A stretch of DNA of 64,000 nucleotides from an uncultured Alistipes sp. (GCA_900545315.1 UQYM01000002.1:62001-126000), one strand, 5' to 3'; counted from the stretch's first letter, positions 28,213 through 38,396 are shown. Translations and numbers: made by a program. Notes: generated from the sequence alone by a model not told the origin.

Positions 28213-28239
28213 AAACGCCTCTCCAGCTGGAGAGGCGTT
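28213..28239. terminator. Bidirectional intrinsic terminator between hc1 and the beta-helix gene
   Basis: An 11-bp perfect stem (AACGCCTCTCC with GGAGAGGCGTT, loop AGCT-like). The plus strand continues TTTTCATTTTG and the minus strand TTGTTTGG. It ends hc1 and can also end the minus-strand beta-helix gene, which stops about 100 bases away. Confidence 0.8.
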
Positions 28240-28339
28240 TTCATTTTGGACTGGTAACGGCTTAGGGTCCTAATCACGACCTTCTACGATCTACTGAACA
28301 TAGTTTCTCAGTCCAGTTAATCACCGTAAATTTCCTTAA

Positions 28340-30499
28340 TTAGTCTTTGGGCAGGGTACAACCAATCTGATCAAACGGAATCGCTTTGAAGCCCGGAATA
28401 TATCGGAAAATGGCCGCATCAGGACGCAGGTTCCAGTTCTGATGCTCCGCATCAACAAAGCCTGGCTCCTCAAATCCTTTGCCGCTCCATGTAATCCAAT
28501 TGTTGTACATCTCCATATAGGCACGTTCATAAGTACGCTCCCCAGGACATACCAACAGTTTCGAAATATCGTAAAAAAGATTACACTCCGCCACATTCCG
28601 CTTGGGAGTTGCTATGCCCTCGGCAACATAACCTGCTGCACGCGGATAACGATCCTTGAACGGGGAGCGATCGTAATGTACCGCCTCCAAACGATCCTCC
28701 AAAAATTCCACCACAGATTGTGCCCAGTTTTGCAGACGATTGTCCACATACAAACCATGAGGCATGTCAATAAAGATGTTGTTTTTGTAATGGTTGTCCG
28801 ATCCGCCTCCGATCAATACCGGTTGCAGGCCCGCCTTGTATAAGATATTGCCATAAACGTACATGCCGCAAGCTCCGTCATCATGGTAGAAGGCCGAAAC
28901 CCGACGTTTATCGCTCAAATCGTGCACGTAATTATACATCAGTGCATTCCCCTGATCACTCTGGTCACGACCGTAATAAATGGCACCCAAATCGTCAATT
29001 TCATTGCAAACATTATAAATTTCGCAATACTCAATCAAGTGATCGTTCCCTTGCAGCATAATCGCAGATGAGGGAGCATCGAAAATTTCACAATGAGAGA
29101 CCCGTGTCCCCACTCCGGTCAGCTGAATACCGGGTCTGTACGAACGTTCAATACGGTTAAAACGTGAAATTCGACAATTCTCAATATAATTGTTCGCACG
29201 ATCCAGGGTGATTCGATCTCCTCCTCCCATGCTGATGCCACCGGCACCTACCTGATCGATGACGCAATCGACGATACCGTTGTTATGACCACTCAAGCGG
29301 TCGAAAACAGTATTTACATAGATGCATTGCGACACATTGCCGATAATACGAGAAGCAGGAATATTCTCCTCCCCCGTATGCACATAACGTTTATAGGGTT
29401 GAACACCTCGCCCGACAGAGATTGCAATAGCGCCTAAATTGTGGAACCGACAGCCGCGAATCACTACGCTTTCTGTACGCTCCATATAAACACCCATGCC
29501 GCGCGAACATTCAAAATTGAGCCCTTGAATTTCGACGTTTTGTACCCCTTCAATGGCCAACATCGGCTGTTCCAAAGTAGACAATGAAAGTTTCTCAATT
29601 GGCTCGGAAGGATAGAGCCACAGCACCATATTGTCGTAATCAATATAATACTCTCCAGGCAGATCAACCTCCTCCAACAAATTAACCACGTACCAACGAT
29701 TAAAATCGGAACCAGAGATCAACCCATACATTACCGCTTCGGCCAACTGAATGGTTTTAGCAACCGTATCAATTTTAGCGATACGCACCATGTCGTCGGC
29801 ATAACCGTGCGCAAAATAGCCGGCAATCCACTTCGGATCACCGCTCTTCCAACGCGAAGGGCGATCACCATAATACTCAAAAGTACCGCCCTTATTGGCA
29901 TAATCCTTAATACGTGGAATGGAGCCAGTTTCGAGAACTTTACCCATCAAAGCCGAGGAGTCATTCGGCCAACGGGAGAGCTTTTGAACATGGTCGTTCA
30001 CAAAGACCTCAGTCCAAGCCGGCACAGCAGGCCGTAAAAAACCTGCATTACGCAATGCACCGATTGAATCAACCCCAGCCTTACGGAGATCGACTTTCAC
30101 AATTTTGTCGTGCAGACCAGGTTGAATACGAGTCACTGAAACCGGTGCACGTTCAATAAAACGCTGCGGAATCTCAACTCCACCATACAAAATCACCCTT
30201 TGACCTTCCATCGGGCGGACAACCAAACGGCCATTCCCATCGCCGAGCTGCGCAGCAGTCATCTCAAGCGTTTTATCCAAATAATAAGTACCGCCCGCAA
30301 TCAATAAGGTCACACTGTCTCCCTTTTGCTTGAAGCGTCCTGCCAGATCGATGCCTTTCTGCAATGTAGAGACAACACGTACTCCCTTGGGGAGCCCAAC
30401 ATCAGTCGAATGCTGCGCTACACACACAACACGCTCAGCTGAAAATAGTGTAGAGACAGACAGCAGACAACAACACAAAAATACCCAACAACGCATCAC
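28340..30499 (-). CDS. Secreted right-handed beta-helix protein, candidate glycoside hydrolase or lyase
   Basis: A 719-residue protein with a signal peptide (about residues 1-21). After an N-terminal segment with IAGGTYYLDKTLEMTA comes a long array of parallel beta-helix rungs (about residues 330-600), for example GCRFHNLGAIAISVGRG, NYIENCRISRFNRI and HCEIFDAPSSAIML. The architecture resembles GH141-type and other DUF1565/NosD-like enzymes, so a carbohydrate substrate is likely, but no catalytic residue can be assigned. It differs from the other beta-helix protein at 38.4 kb in lacking the FRQLYVNGE segment. It has its own promoter (30548-30578), separate from susCD, whose terminator lies further upstream. 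Confidence 0.75.
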   Translation of the reverse strand: MMRCWVFLCCCLLSVSTLFSAERVVCVAQHSTDVGLPKGVRVVSTLQKGIDLAGRFKQKGDSVTLLIAGGTYYLDKTLEMTAAQLGDGNGRLVVRPMEGQRVILYGGVEIPQRFIERAPVSVTRIQPGLHDKIVKVDLRKAGVDSIGALRNAGFLRPAVPAWTEVFVNDHVQKLSRWPNDSSALMGKVLETGSIPRIKDYANKGGTFEYYGDRPSRWKSGDPKWIAGYFAHGYADDMVRIAKIDTVAKTIQLAEAVMYGLISGSDFNRWYVVNLLEEVDLPGEYYIDYDNMVLWLYPSEPIEKLSLSTLEQPMLAIEGVQNVEIQGLNFECSRGMGVYMERTESVVIRGCRFHNLGAIAISVGRGVQPYKRYVHTGEENIPASRIIGNVSQCIYVNTVFDRLSGHNNGIVDCVIDQVGAGGISMGGGDRITLDRANNYIENCRISRFNRIERSYRPGIQLTGVGTRVSHCEIFDAPSSAIMLQGNDHLIEYCEIYNVCNEIDDLGAIYYGRDQSDQGNALMYNYVHDLSDKRRVSAFYHDDGACGMYVYGNILYKAGLQPVLIGGGSDNHYKNNIFIDMPHGLYVDNRLQNWAQSVVEFLEDRLEAVHYDRSPFKDRYPRAAGYVAEGIATPKRNVAECNLFYDISKLLVCPGERTYERAYMEMYNNWITWSGKGFEEPGFVDAEHQNWNLRPDAAIFRYIPGFKAIPFDQIGCTLPKD

Positions 30500-30547
30500 A
30501 GCTTGTATTATAAATAAGTACAGACTAAATACTTATGCATATTTATA

Positions 30548-30578
30548 CAAAGATAAAATCTATTTTGAGAGATCCAAA
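30548..30578 (-). promoter_or_regulatory. Bacteroidota promoter for the beta-helix gene
   Basis: On the minus strand TTTG (30575-30578) is followed after 19 bases by TATCTTTG (30548-30555), a full consensus match 49 bases upstream of the ATG. This implies transcription independent of susCD. Confidence 0.7.
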
Positions 30579-30753
30579 ACTGATTTACACACCTAAAATT
30601 GGTCTACACCGAGACGACATCAAACAAGACGAACTGTATGGGATAGACAACCTAACCTATAAAATATCAATTAAACCAGCATAATAGCCATCTAAAGATG
30701 TGGTGAATCTACGTTATATAGGAAGCTAATAATGCCATACGTACATAAAACAA

Positions 30754-30781
30754 CAAGCCAGGATGTAAACATCCTGGCTTG
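30754..30781 (-). terminator. Intrinsic terminator after susD
   Basis: A perfect 12-bp stem (CAAGCCAGGATG with CATCCTGGCTTG) with loop TAAA is followed on the minus strand by TTGTTTTATG. It lies 39 bases beyond the susD stop. Confidence 0.82.
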
Positions 30782-30819
30782 AAGCTTTATAGTTAGACTG
30801 TACTAATACAGATCAACTA

Positions 30820-32457
30820 CTACAGTGGGTTCTGAGGACCGAAGTTAGGCGAAGCACCAAGTTCCTCCGACGGAATCTGGCAGGTCATACGTGAAACTGG
30901 ATAAGTAATACCTTGATTCCAGTGAACGTTTGAGCCAGCACGGTTAACAGCGATATTCCAACGACGGTTGTTATACCACTCTTTACCACTTTCACCCCAT
31001 AACTCGATACGAGTCTGCAACTGAACCATCTCCAATGCACTCATACCTGCCATTGTAGGATCATCGCAGGTCAAAGTTGTACCAGCTTTTGCACGTGCAG
31101 CCAACAGAGTGTTCAAAGTAGTCTTTGCACCAGACTCATCACCCAAACGTGCCTGGCACTCTGCTTTCATCAAATAAGCCTCTGACAAACGAACGAAAGC
31201 AAAATCAGCACGGTTCTGGAGACATCTATTAGAAGGACCTGGTGTACCACCGAGACCTACATTGTTAGCAAATTTGGTTGACCAATAAGTAGAAATCTGT
31301 ACCGGAGTACCATCGATAAATGAATTGTTACCAGCAGTTGCAAAGGTACCACCATTGTCAGTACGGAAGTTGTCTTTACGATAATCGTTATCAGAAATCT
31401 TATTGTACAGACGATCATCGATACGGAAACTACCAGTCAAGAAGTTATTGTAGGAAACAACGCTACCAGCACCACCGTACTGCCAACCGAAACCATACAA
31501 CGCCTCAGGATTCTGTGCAAAGTTCATGAAACCGCTGGTTCCAGCCTTATATACAGGATACTGAACACCACCAATTGTCTCATATGAAGACACTTTCTGA
31601 ACATACTGATCCTCAGTCATCAGCGATGCACCACCCTGAATCATACGATCGCAAGCCTGCGAAGCAGTGCTCAGATAAGTAGAGGCATTAGCACCTTCAG
31701 CGTCAGCAGCCAAGAGTGCTGCGCGAGCAATGACATAGCAAGAAAGACCACGAGTCAGACTACTGTTAGCTGTTGCCTTGAAACCAACACCTGCTTCAGC
31801 GAACAGATCATCGGCACGAGTAGCCCAACGGATAATAGAATCGTACGTCTCTTTTGCAGATGCACGTTCTTTATCAGGCTCAGATACGCTATATACAGTG
31901 TAGATAGGCATACCCAAACTGTTGGTACCAAAGTTCTCCATTGCATAGAGATAGCCATACGCACGTATAATCAATGCACGAGCAAAATAATCTTTCAATG
32001 ATTTATTGTTCGGATTCGCAGCAAGCACATCCTCAGTCAACACATTGAAGACTTTGTTTGCCTGGTTGGTCAATGTAAAGGCTCTATGCCAAATACTCAG
32101 AGCTGACATATTATCAGCGTCGATGAAATCCTCACAGTTGTAATACGTATCTGACGGCTGAGCCAAGTAACCGTAAGCTACGTCGTTACCGCTAAGAGTA
32201 CGCATTACTAACTGACCACTCCATGAACCATCGATCGTACCAGAATAACGATAGTTATATCCGCCGCCATACATCAAAGGTGGCAGCGCATCTGCAATTG
32301 CACCCATGATGGTTACTGTAGTAGCTTCGTCAGCTGTCTTCAGCAACTCCTGAACCATCTCGTTCGTAATAGCGTTAGGCGGCGCAATGTTCAATTTTTC
32401 ATAACACGAAGTCGTCGCAAACGCCAGCGCAGATAGTGCTATTAAGTATTTTTTCAT
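30820..32457 (-). CDS. SusD/RagB-family outer-membrane lipoprotein
   Basis: A 545-residue surface lipoprotein (lipobox ending TTSC, Cys18) that caps its SusC partner and captures oligosaccharide for import. The N-terminal helical TPR-like scaffold has RAYGYLYAMENFGT (about residues 170-183), which matches the typical RAY.Y..L...FG segment. The C-terminus has the conserved R.EL..E..RW.D...W-type region as RIELWGESGKEWYNNRRWNI and closes with YPVSRMTCQIPSEEL. It starts 12 bases after susC ends and a terminator follows. The ligand cannot be told from sequence; neighbouring hydrolases suggest a rhamnose-bearing glycan. Confidence 0.95.
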   Translation of the reverse strand: MKKYLIALSALAFATTSCYEKLNIAPPNAITNEMVQELLKTADEATTVTIMGAIADALPPLMYGGGYNYRYSGTIDGSWSGQLVMRTLSGNDVAYGYLAQPSDTYYNCEDFIDADNMSALSIWHRAFTLTNQANKVFNVLTEDVLAANPNNKSLKDYFARALIIRAYGYLYAMENFGTNSLGMPIYTVYSVSEPDKERASAKETYDSIIRWATRADDLFAEAGVGFKATANSSLTRGLSCYVIARAALLAADAEGANASTYLSTASQACDRMIQGGASLMTEDQYVQKVSSYETIGGVQYPVYKAGTSGFMNFAQNPEALYGFGWQYGGAGSVVSYNNFLTGSFRIDDRLYNKISDNDYRKDNFRTDNGGTFATAGNNSFIDGTPVQISTYWSTKFANNVGLGGTPGPSNRCLQNRADFAFVRLSEAYLMKAECQARLGDESGAKTTLNTLLAARAKAGTTLTCDDPTMAGMSALEMVQLQTRIELWGESGKEWYNNRRWNIAVNRAGSNVHWNQGITYPVSRMTCQIPSEELGASPNFGPQNPL

Positions 32458-32469
32458 AATTCGTAAATT

Positions 32470-35400
32470 TTAGAAAGTGATGTTAACACCCAGTGAGCAT
32501 GAACGGATCTGAGGATAAGGCATCGGACCAACATCGTAACCACCGGTCAACGAGTTGCGAGGATCAATACCCTGACGTGCGATCAGCCACATGTTATCAA
32601 ACGAAGCGTAAATACGAACACCACCAATACCTGCTTTATCCATCCATTTCTGTGGCAAGCTGTAACCAATAGTGATATTCTTCACATTCAAGTAAGATGC
32701 GTCGAAGATAGCCAGGTCGGTATAAGTGTTACCAGCGTTAACACGGTTACCACCTACGTAAGTGTCCTGACCGTTAAATGGAGATGCAAACATCATCGGG
32801 AATTTTGCATTCTCGTTATTTGCATTAAACATGTTACCTACCAATTCCTGTGACAGATAACGTGCACCTACATTGCTTGATGCATAGATATAGTCAGCAT
32901 ACATGTGGCTGAAGAACAAACCACCGATCTGGAATGCAAATGTTGCAGAGAAATCCAGATTCTTCCAACGGAATGAAGTACTGAAACCACCGATCAGGTC
33001 AGGAGTAGCATCACCCATATCGAACATGTAAGCTTGAGTATGATCTGTAGTTGCAACTACGTCACCAACATTAGCATCAGGGAATTTGCTGTGGTTCTTC
33101 TCGGTTACCAAGGCTCCGAACATAGGCAGACCAGTATTCTTGTCTACACCCATATATTTGGCTGCAACCAAGTTGTAGTAATCACCACCAATCCAACGAC
33201 GATATGCGAACATGTTAGATCCACCACCGGCTGCACCCAGTGCATTCCAGTTGTCAGGACCTGCCTGCCACCATTTCTTGTCGTGCAGAGCATCTTCCAT
33301 GTTAATCATCGATTCTGGAACAGAAATGGTCTTTACTTTATAGTGTGCACCGTTTACACCAAATGACCAAGTCGTATTCGGAGTTTTAATAATGTCAACT
33401 CCCAAGTCGAACTCGAAACCACGAGTACGAAGCTCGCCACAGTTCTGAGTCAGTGAAGTCTGACCAGTCATCGCGAAAGAGATAGGTGCGTTCATCAAGA
33501 TATCAGTAGTATTGGTCTGATACCAATCCAACGTACCGTAGAAACGATCCCACAAACGGAAGTCCAAACCGGCGTCAATGGTCTTTCTCTTCTCCCATGA
33601 CAAAGCGTCATTAGGAGTTGCACCCTGAGTCAGTTTCCAACCGGTTGGCTGCCATGAACCAGGAGTCGTATAACCTAGAGCTCCATAGCTCCAAGTCTGG
33701 TATCCTGAGTAATAACCAATACCACTCTGGTTACCGGTAACACCGTAGTCAGCACGGATCTTCAAATCTGTCAACCAAGAAGATGCACTCTGCATCCATT
33801 CCTCAGCTGAGATACGCCATGCAGCACCTACTGACCAGAATACACCCCAACGTTTGTTAACATCTTTGAATTTAGAAGAACCATCAGTACGAACTGATCC
33901 AGTTACATAATATTTGTTATCAAAGATGTAGTTAACACGAGCGAAGTAACCTTCCAATGCCAAACGGTTGTCACCATAACCGATACTTGAGAAGGTACCA
34001 CCATTGTTCAACCAAATGAAGTTGGCAGGAGCATCCCATTTGTCGAACAAAGAGTAAGATGACTTATAGTTCATATCATTGGTAAAGTTCCAGTCATACT
34101 CGTGACCGATCAACGCATCAACATGGTGCTTACCGAAATCGTGAGCCCAATTCAAAGTCTGCTGTGCATTGACAGTATAATAAGTAGAGTGAAAACGACC
34201 CATCATACCTTGCTCACTACCTGCAGACTCACCATAACCCTTAGGCAGATATACTTGACGCTGGTTGAATGACTGATCCAATGACATACGTGCATTGAAG
34301 GTGAAGTCTTTCAAGAATTTTGCTTCAACGTAACCAGTAGTCGTGTATTGATCCTGGATGAAACGAGTCTTTGAGTAATCCATCTGATAAAGCAGATCAT
34401 AACCTACAGTCGTTGACTCAGTCGGATATTTAGGAAGAGCGCCTCCAACTGGAGATTGCTGCTGGTTGTTGTATGCAACCATGATCTTATTACCATTCTC
34501 ATACATCAGATTACCATCCATATCACGCTGCCAAGCCGATGCCATAGGCATATAGTAACCTACCCAAGTGAAGGCATTCTGAACCACGGCACCCATGTTA
34601 CGTGAAGACCATCTACCATTCTGCAACTGAGTCGAACGACGGTTATAGGCCATATTCAAACCGGCTTTCAACCATTTAGTTACTTGAGTGTTGATGTTAG
34701 AACGAATGTTGTAACGCTCGAAGTTAGAGTTAGCGATATAAGAAGGATCTGACAAATAACCTGCTGAAATGTAGTAATCAGTTTTATCAGTTGCACCACT
34801 TACAGATACAGTGTACTCCTGACGGAAACGGCGTTTGAACACAAAGTTACGCCAATCATCCACATCATACAATTTCTCAGCATTAGCACTGATTTTACCA
34901 GTAGCCGGATCAATCAGATAAGCATCCAACATGGTAGCTGACTCCTTAGTACCTGAACCGGTCTTCTGATAAGTAGCTCCCGGAACACGATAATACATCC
35001 AGTTACCCAGACCACTACGATCAGTGAATGAAGTAGTGCTACCTGTAAAGTTGAACAGGTGCTGGCTAGCAAACAGAGCAGCCTCTTCGTGAGACATGTT
35101 CGGGTTCTTGTAGTTAGAAGTGTAGGCCCGACTAGAACCATAACGAACAGTGTTATAGATACCTTCCCACATCAACTCGTAGTTGGTATCTACATCGCGA
35201 ACCAGGTTAGGCTCGTTATTGGCGATCATGTTGATACCCCATTTACCTTCGAAGGTAATCTTGGCTTTGCCCTGTTTACCTTTCTTGGTGGTTACCAATA
35301 CGACACCGTTTGCACCACGTGAACCGTACAGTGCAGTTGAAGCCGCATCCTTCAAAATAGAAATTGACTCAATATCCTTCGGGTTCAAAGACGACAGGAT

Positions 35401-35994
35401 GTTCTTACCATAACCGTAGGTGTTCTCGTAAGGTACACCGTCGATTACGACCAGAGCATTTGAGTTAGACTGAGAAGCTGAACCGATACCACGAATACGG
35501 ATACCGGCATCCACACCAGGCTGACCCTCGATTGATGCAACCTGAAGACCAGGAACGGCACCTTCCAACGCTTTAGTCAAGGTTGAGTTTGACTGAGAAC
35601 TAATCAGTTTCGAATCAATCGTACTGATAGAACCGGTCAAGTCCTTTTTCTTGGTGGTACCGAAGGCCTGTACAACGACCTCGTCCAAACCAGTAACATC
35701 GTCCTCGAGGACAACGTTGATTGTTGTAGAGCTACCAACTGTCACAGTAACTGACTTCGTACCCAGGAAAGAGAATTTCAGCTTGCTTCCCTGTTTGGCC
35801 TGAATGGTAAAATCACCGTCAAGGCCAGTCGAAGTACCTGTGGTGGTACCCACTACCTCTACGCTGGCACCAATGATGGGTTCACCATCACTACCCTTCA
35901 CAACACCGGAGTAAGTCCGCTCCTGTGCCTGAACCAGCGTCATGCTTAACACTGCCATACACAGCGTTAAAAACAAACGTAGAGTTCCTTTCAT
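32470..35994 (-). CDS. SusC/RagA-family TonB-dependent outer-membrane transporter
   Basis: A 1174-residue transporter. A signal peptide (about residues 1-23) is followed by a carboxypeptidase-D-like beta-sandwich (about 26-110, YSGVVKGSDGEPIIGASV) and the plug, whose entry DEVVVQAFGTTKKKDLTGSIS and SNALVVIDGVPYENTYG are the SusC signatures. The rest is a 22-strand barrel ending with the typical aromatic (VNITF). It lacks the STN domain found in SusC proteins wired to anti-sigma factors, which fits the absence of a sigma/anti-sigma pair here. susD follows after 12 bases. The leader is long (about 100 bases) and structured. Confidence 0.96.
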   Translation of the reverse strand: MKGTLRLFLTLCMAVLSMTLVQAQERTYSGVVKGSDGEPIIGASVEVVGTTTGTSTGLDGDFTIQAKQGSKLKFSFLGTKSVTVTVGSSTTINVVLEDDVTGLDEVVVQAFGTTKKKDLTGSISTIDSKLISSQSNSTLTKALEGAVPGLQVASIEGQPGVDAGIRIRGIGSASQSNSNALVVIDGVPYENTYGYGKNILSSLNPKDIESISILKDAASTALYGSRGANGVVLVTTKKGKQGKAKITFEGKWGINMIANNEPNLVRDVDTNYELMWEGIYNTVRYGSSRAYTSNYKNPNMSHEEAALFASQHLFNFTGSTTSFTDRSGLGNWMYYRVPGATYQKTGSGTKESATMLDAYLIDPATGKISANAEKLYDVDDWRNFVFKRRFRQEYTVSVSGATDKTDYYISAGYLSDPSYIANSNFERYNIRSNINTQVTKWLKAGLNMAYNRRSTQLQNGRWSSRNMGAVVQNAFTWVGYYMPMASAWQRDMDGNLMYENGNKIMVAYNNQQQSPVGGALPKYPTESTTVGYDLLYQMDYSKTRFIQDQYTTTGYVEAKFLKDFTFNARMSLDQSFNQRQVYLPKGYGESAGSEQGMMGRFHSTYYTVNAQQTLNWAHDFGKHHVDALIGHEYDWNFTNDMNYKSSYSLFDKWDAPANFIWLNNGGTFSSIGYGDNRLALEGYFARVNYIFDNKYYVTGSVRTDGSSKFKDVNKRWGVFWSVGAAWRISAEEWMQSASSWLTDLKIRADYGVTGNQSGIGYYSGYQTWSYGALGYTTPGSWQPTGWKLTQGATPNDALSWEKRKTIDAGLDFRLWDRFYGTLDWYQTNTTDILMNAPISFAMTGQTSLTQNCGELRTRGFEFDLGVDIIKTPNTTWSFGVNGAHYKVKTISVPESMINMEDALHDKKWWQAGPDNWNALGAAGGGSNMFAYRRWIGGDYYNLVAAKYMGVDKNTGLPMFGALVTEKNHSKFPDANVGDVVATTDHTQAYMFDMGDATPDLIGGFSTSFRWKNLDFSATFAFQIGGLFFSHMYADYIYASSNVGARYLSQELVGNMFNANNENAKFPMMFASPFNGQDTYVGGNRVNAGNTYTDLAIFDASYLNVKNITIGYSLPQKWMDKAGIGGVRIYASFDNMWLIARQGIDPRNSLTGGYDVGPMPYPQIRSCSLGVNITF

Positions 35995-36096
35995 AATTAA
36001 TTGTTTAAGGTTAATAAAATAAAGACGCCTCGAAAAAACACCAAAACCAACCCATTTTGGGCTGTTCAGGCGCTTAATTCGTTCGTTTTCTAATTA

Positions 36097-36104
36097 CAAA
36101 TATA
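36097..36104 (-). promoter_or_regulatory. -7 element (TATATTTG) for susC
   Basis: A perfect TAnnTTTG match on the minus strand, 103 bases upstream of the susC ATG. The -33 position is weak, which would fit a promoter that needs an activator. Confidence 0.55.
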
Positions 36105-36596
36105 AAAGTTTTTTTGTAATAATTGCTCATAGCCCCAAAATATTCCTTTCATTTTTGCGCGCAAAATTACATTTTTTGACACATTTTACGCCCTAATTAT
36201 GTCTGCATATTATTGAATAACAATGAATTATATAGCTATATCATATTTTATAGGAATTCGCATCAGAAATATTAATCAATCATTAATTTTTATAACTGCA
36301 AGAATTGTCGTCGTGTTTAATTCTGTGCAACAAAATTTACACATGTTAACAACAATACATATTGTTTGGAATAAAACATCCATGGACGTTGAAATGTCAT
36401 AAACCATTCTTTTAGCGACAAAAAACAACGTAAACATAACAAGTATATACCATCTACATATATACAACTAACAAGATATAGCAACAACGCCTATATATAC
36501 TTACAATTTGAAAGCAAATAACAATCCACACAAACTAATCAATCATACACCAACAGATATCACCCGAAGAACTACGCAACTATTAAAATTAAATAT

Positions 36597-36604
36597 TATT
36601 TTTG
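36597..36604 (+). promoter_or_regulatory. -7 element (TATTTTTG) for the hydrolase operon
   Basis: A TAnnTTTG match 44 bases upstream of the GHL10-like gene. No TTTG lies at the usual distance upstream, again hinting at an activator-dependent promoter. Confidence 0.45.
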
Positions 36605-36647
36605 TTAAGCGCATAACTACACGATTTACAACCCGAAACAGATAAAC

Positions 36648-38327
36648 ATGAACCGAACTATTGCCCGACTGCTGGGCCTATCGCTCTGCTGCGCCGCAAC
36701 GCTTATCAGCACGCTTAGTTGCAGCTCCAACAAACAACAAACCGCTGATCGTCACCGACTCATTCACAACAACGATGGCTCAGATGCCCTGCTAAACCGC
36801 TGGTTCGGTGGGACTCCCGTACATAAAGCCGATATTGACCGCTATGTGGATATGGTTGCTGAAACGCCCAAAGGCAAAACACAAGTAACCACCTTTATGA
36901 TGTGCACCGGCAGCGATTTTATCTACTACCCAGGATCAAAATACGGCAGATATTTCGGCGATGACCTCAACGGAACCCTCCCGTACGCTGACAGCACTAC
37001 TAAACAGTTATGGCAACTGGCCGGTCAAGGGGTTCGTAACCTCCAGGCTGAAGGAACCGATGTGATCAAAGCTTCGCTCGAACGGGCCAAGATGCATGGC
37101 ATGGAGGCCTTTATATCGTTTCGTATGAACGATTTGCATTTCGCAGATACAGCCTCAGGAAATCGTGCGACCTTCCCGGACTTCTGGTTCGAACACCCCG
37201 AATACTGGACACACGACACCACTCAAGGGTGGCACAGCGGCCAGGCATTCGACTTCTCCTACCCCGAAGTTCGCCAACACAAACTGAATATCATCAAGGA
37301 ACAGCTCGAAAGATACGATATGATCGATGGTTACGAGTTGGATTTCATGCGTTTCATTGTGCTGTTCAAAACCGGTGAAGGCAGAGAGAAAGCCCCCCTG
37401 ATCACCGAAATGGTCCGCGAAATCAAACATACGATCGACTCGCTTTCAGCGGTACGTGGCCACAAAATCCTATTGGCGGTTCGTGTTCCGGTCACCGTAG
37501 AGGGGGCTCTCGACAAAGGATTGGATGTTAAACAGTGGGCCGATGAAGGCTTAATTGACTTTGTCACGATCGGCGTTCATTGGCGAGGCGATACCGGCAT
37601 CCCAGTTGCAAAGTTCCGTAAAGAGTTCGGTCACAACGAAATTCCACTCTACGCCTCAATCGATGATGGTGGCTACCTGCCCCGCGAATTCTACTCCGAT
37701 GGCATGTACCGCGGTATGGCGTCACACATTTTGGGAGAGGGGGCCGATGGAGTTTACCTCTTTAACTACTACTTCGGAGATCTCTACAATCGCCAACAAA
37801 ACAACTTACCGCTCCTCGAAGAGGGTGGACTGGTACGACGGACCCGAACTCCTGAGTTGCTCAACGAAATCGGCTCACTCGCTACCCTCCAGGGACGCAA
37901 CAAAATCTACTGCATGTCAGATGGCGTAACCGACGCCTACCGTGCGCTGGGAGCTGCACAACTGCCTGTGGCAGTGAGCAGCGGACGTGCCACCGACCTG
38001 ACCATCCAGATTGCCGACAGCCTGAAGAGTTATACGCCAGAAGAGATGATTCTCTTCCTGCGTACCGATCGCCCAGCAAACATTAATCTCGAGGTGAACG
38101 GCACAAAAATCACCGAACAAAAACCGGAGTACGTACACCTTTACGACCGTGATCGTGGGATGCGTCCCGAAAATCGCATGTACGCCTATATTCTACCGGC
38201 CGGTTCTCTGCACCAAGGAGAGAATACAATCCGCATGGTGGATGAGACGCTCGACAACTATTTCGTCGTAGAGCGGGTCGAGATGGCTCTCAAATTTGGA
38301 GACGTGAAAACACACGGTTATTTTTAA
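36648..38327 (+). CDS. GHL10-like TIM-barrel lipoprotein, candidate glycosidase
   Basis: A 559-residue lipoprotein (lipobox LSC, Cys25), probably at the cell surface or in the periplasm. The body reads as a TIM barrel. YDMIDGYELDFMRF (about residues 223-236) matches the strand-4 motif of hypothetical glycosidases in the GHL10 (DUF187) group, with candidate catalytic acids Glu230 and Asp232. Other barrel-like stretches are GMEAFISFRMND, ILLAVRVPVTVE and GVYLFNYYFGD. A C-terminal beta-domain follows (about 430-559). It is the first gene of a four-gene operon, so it likely acts on the same glycan as the following enzymes. The reaction is unknown. Confidence 0.7.
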   Translation: MNRTIARLLGLSLCCAATLISTLSCSSNKQQTADRHRLIHNNDGSDALLNRWFGGTPVHKADIDRYVDMVAETPKGKTQVTTFMMCTGSDFIYYPGSKYGRYFGDDLNGTLPYADSTTKQLWQLAGQGVRNLQAEGTDVIKASLERAKMHGMEAFISFRMNDLHFADTASGNRATFPDFWFEHPEYWTHDTTQGWHSGQAFDFSYPEVRQHKLNIIKEQLERYDMIDGYELDFMRFIVLFKTGEGREKAPLITEMVREIKHTIDSLSAVRGHKILLAVRVPVTVEGALDKGLDVKQWADEGLIDFVTIGVHWRGDTGIPVAKFRKEFGHNEIPLYASIDDGGYLPREFYSDGMYRGMASHILGEGADGVYLFNYYFGDLYNRQQNNLPLLEEGGLVRRTRTPELLNEIGSLATLQGRNKIYCMSDGVTDAYRALGAAQLPVAVSSGRATDLTIQIADSLKSYTPEEMILFLRTDRPANINLEVNGTKITEQKPEYVHLYDRDRGMRPENRMYAYILPAGSLHQGENTIRMVDETLDNYFVVERVEMALKFGDVKTHGYF

Positions 38328-38396
38328 GAGTACCCCAACCCTCCGGTTGGCTGGATATCTTGTTTGAAAAACTCTCACGAAATTTAACATAATTAT

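Larger units (their letters stand above)
35995..36647. other. AT-rich divergent control region between susC and the hydrolase operon
   Basis: A 650-base region much richer in A and T than its flanks, with no supportable gene. It holds the susC -7 box (36097-36104, minus), a structured susC leader (about 36005-36085) and a plus-strand -7 box (36597-36604). The middle (36240-36540) has many short A/T runs, and no clear operator dyad was found. Any shared regulator of the two transcripts would be expected to bind here. Confidence 0.6.
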
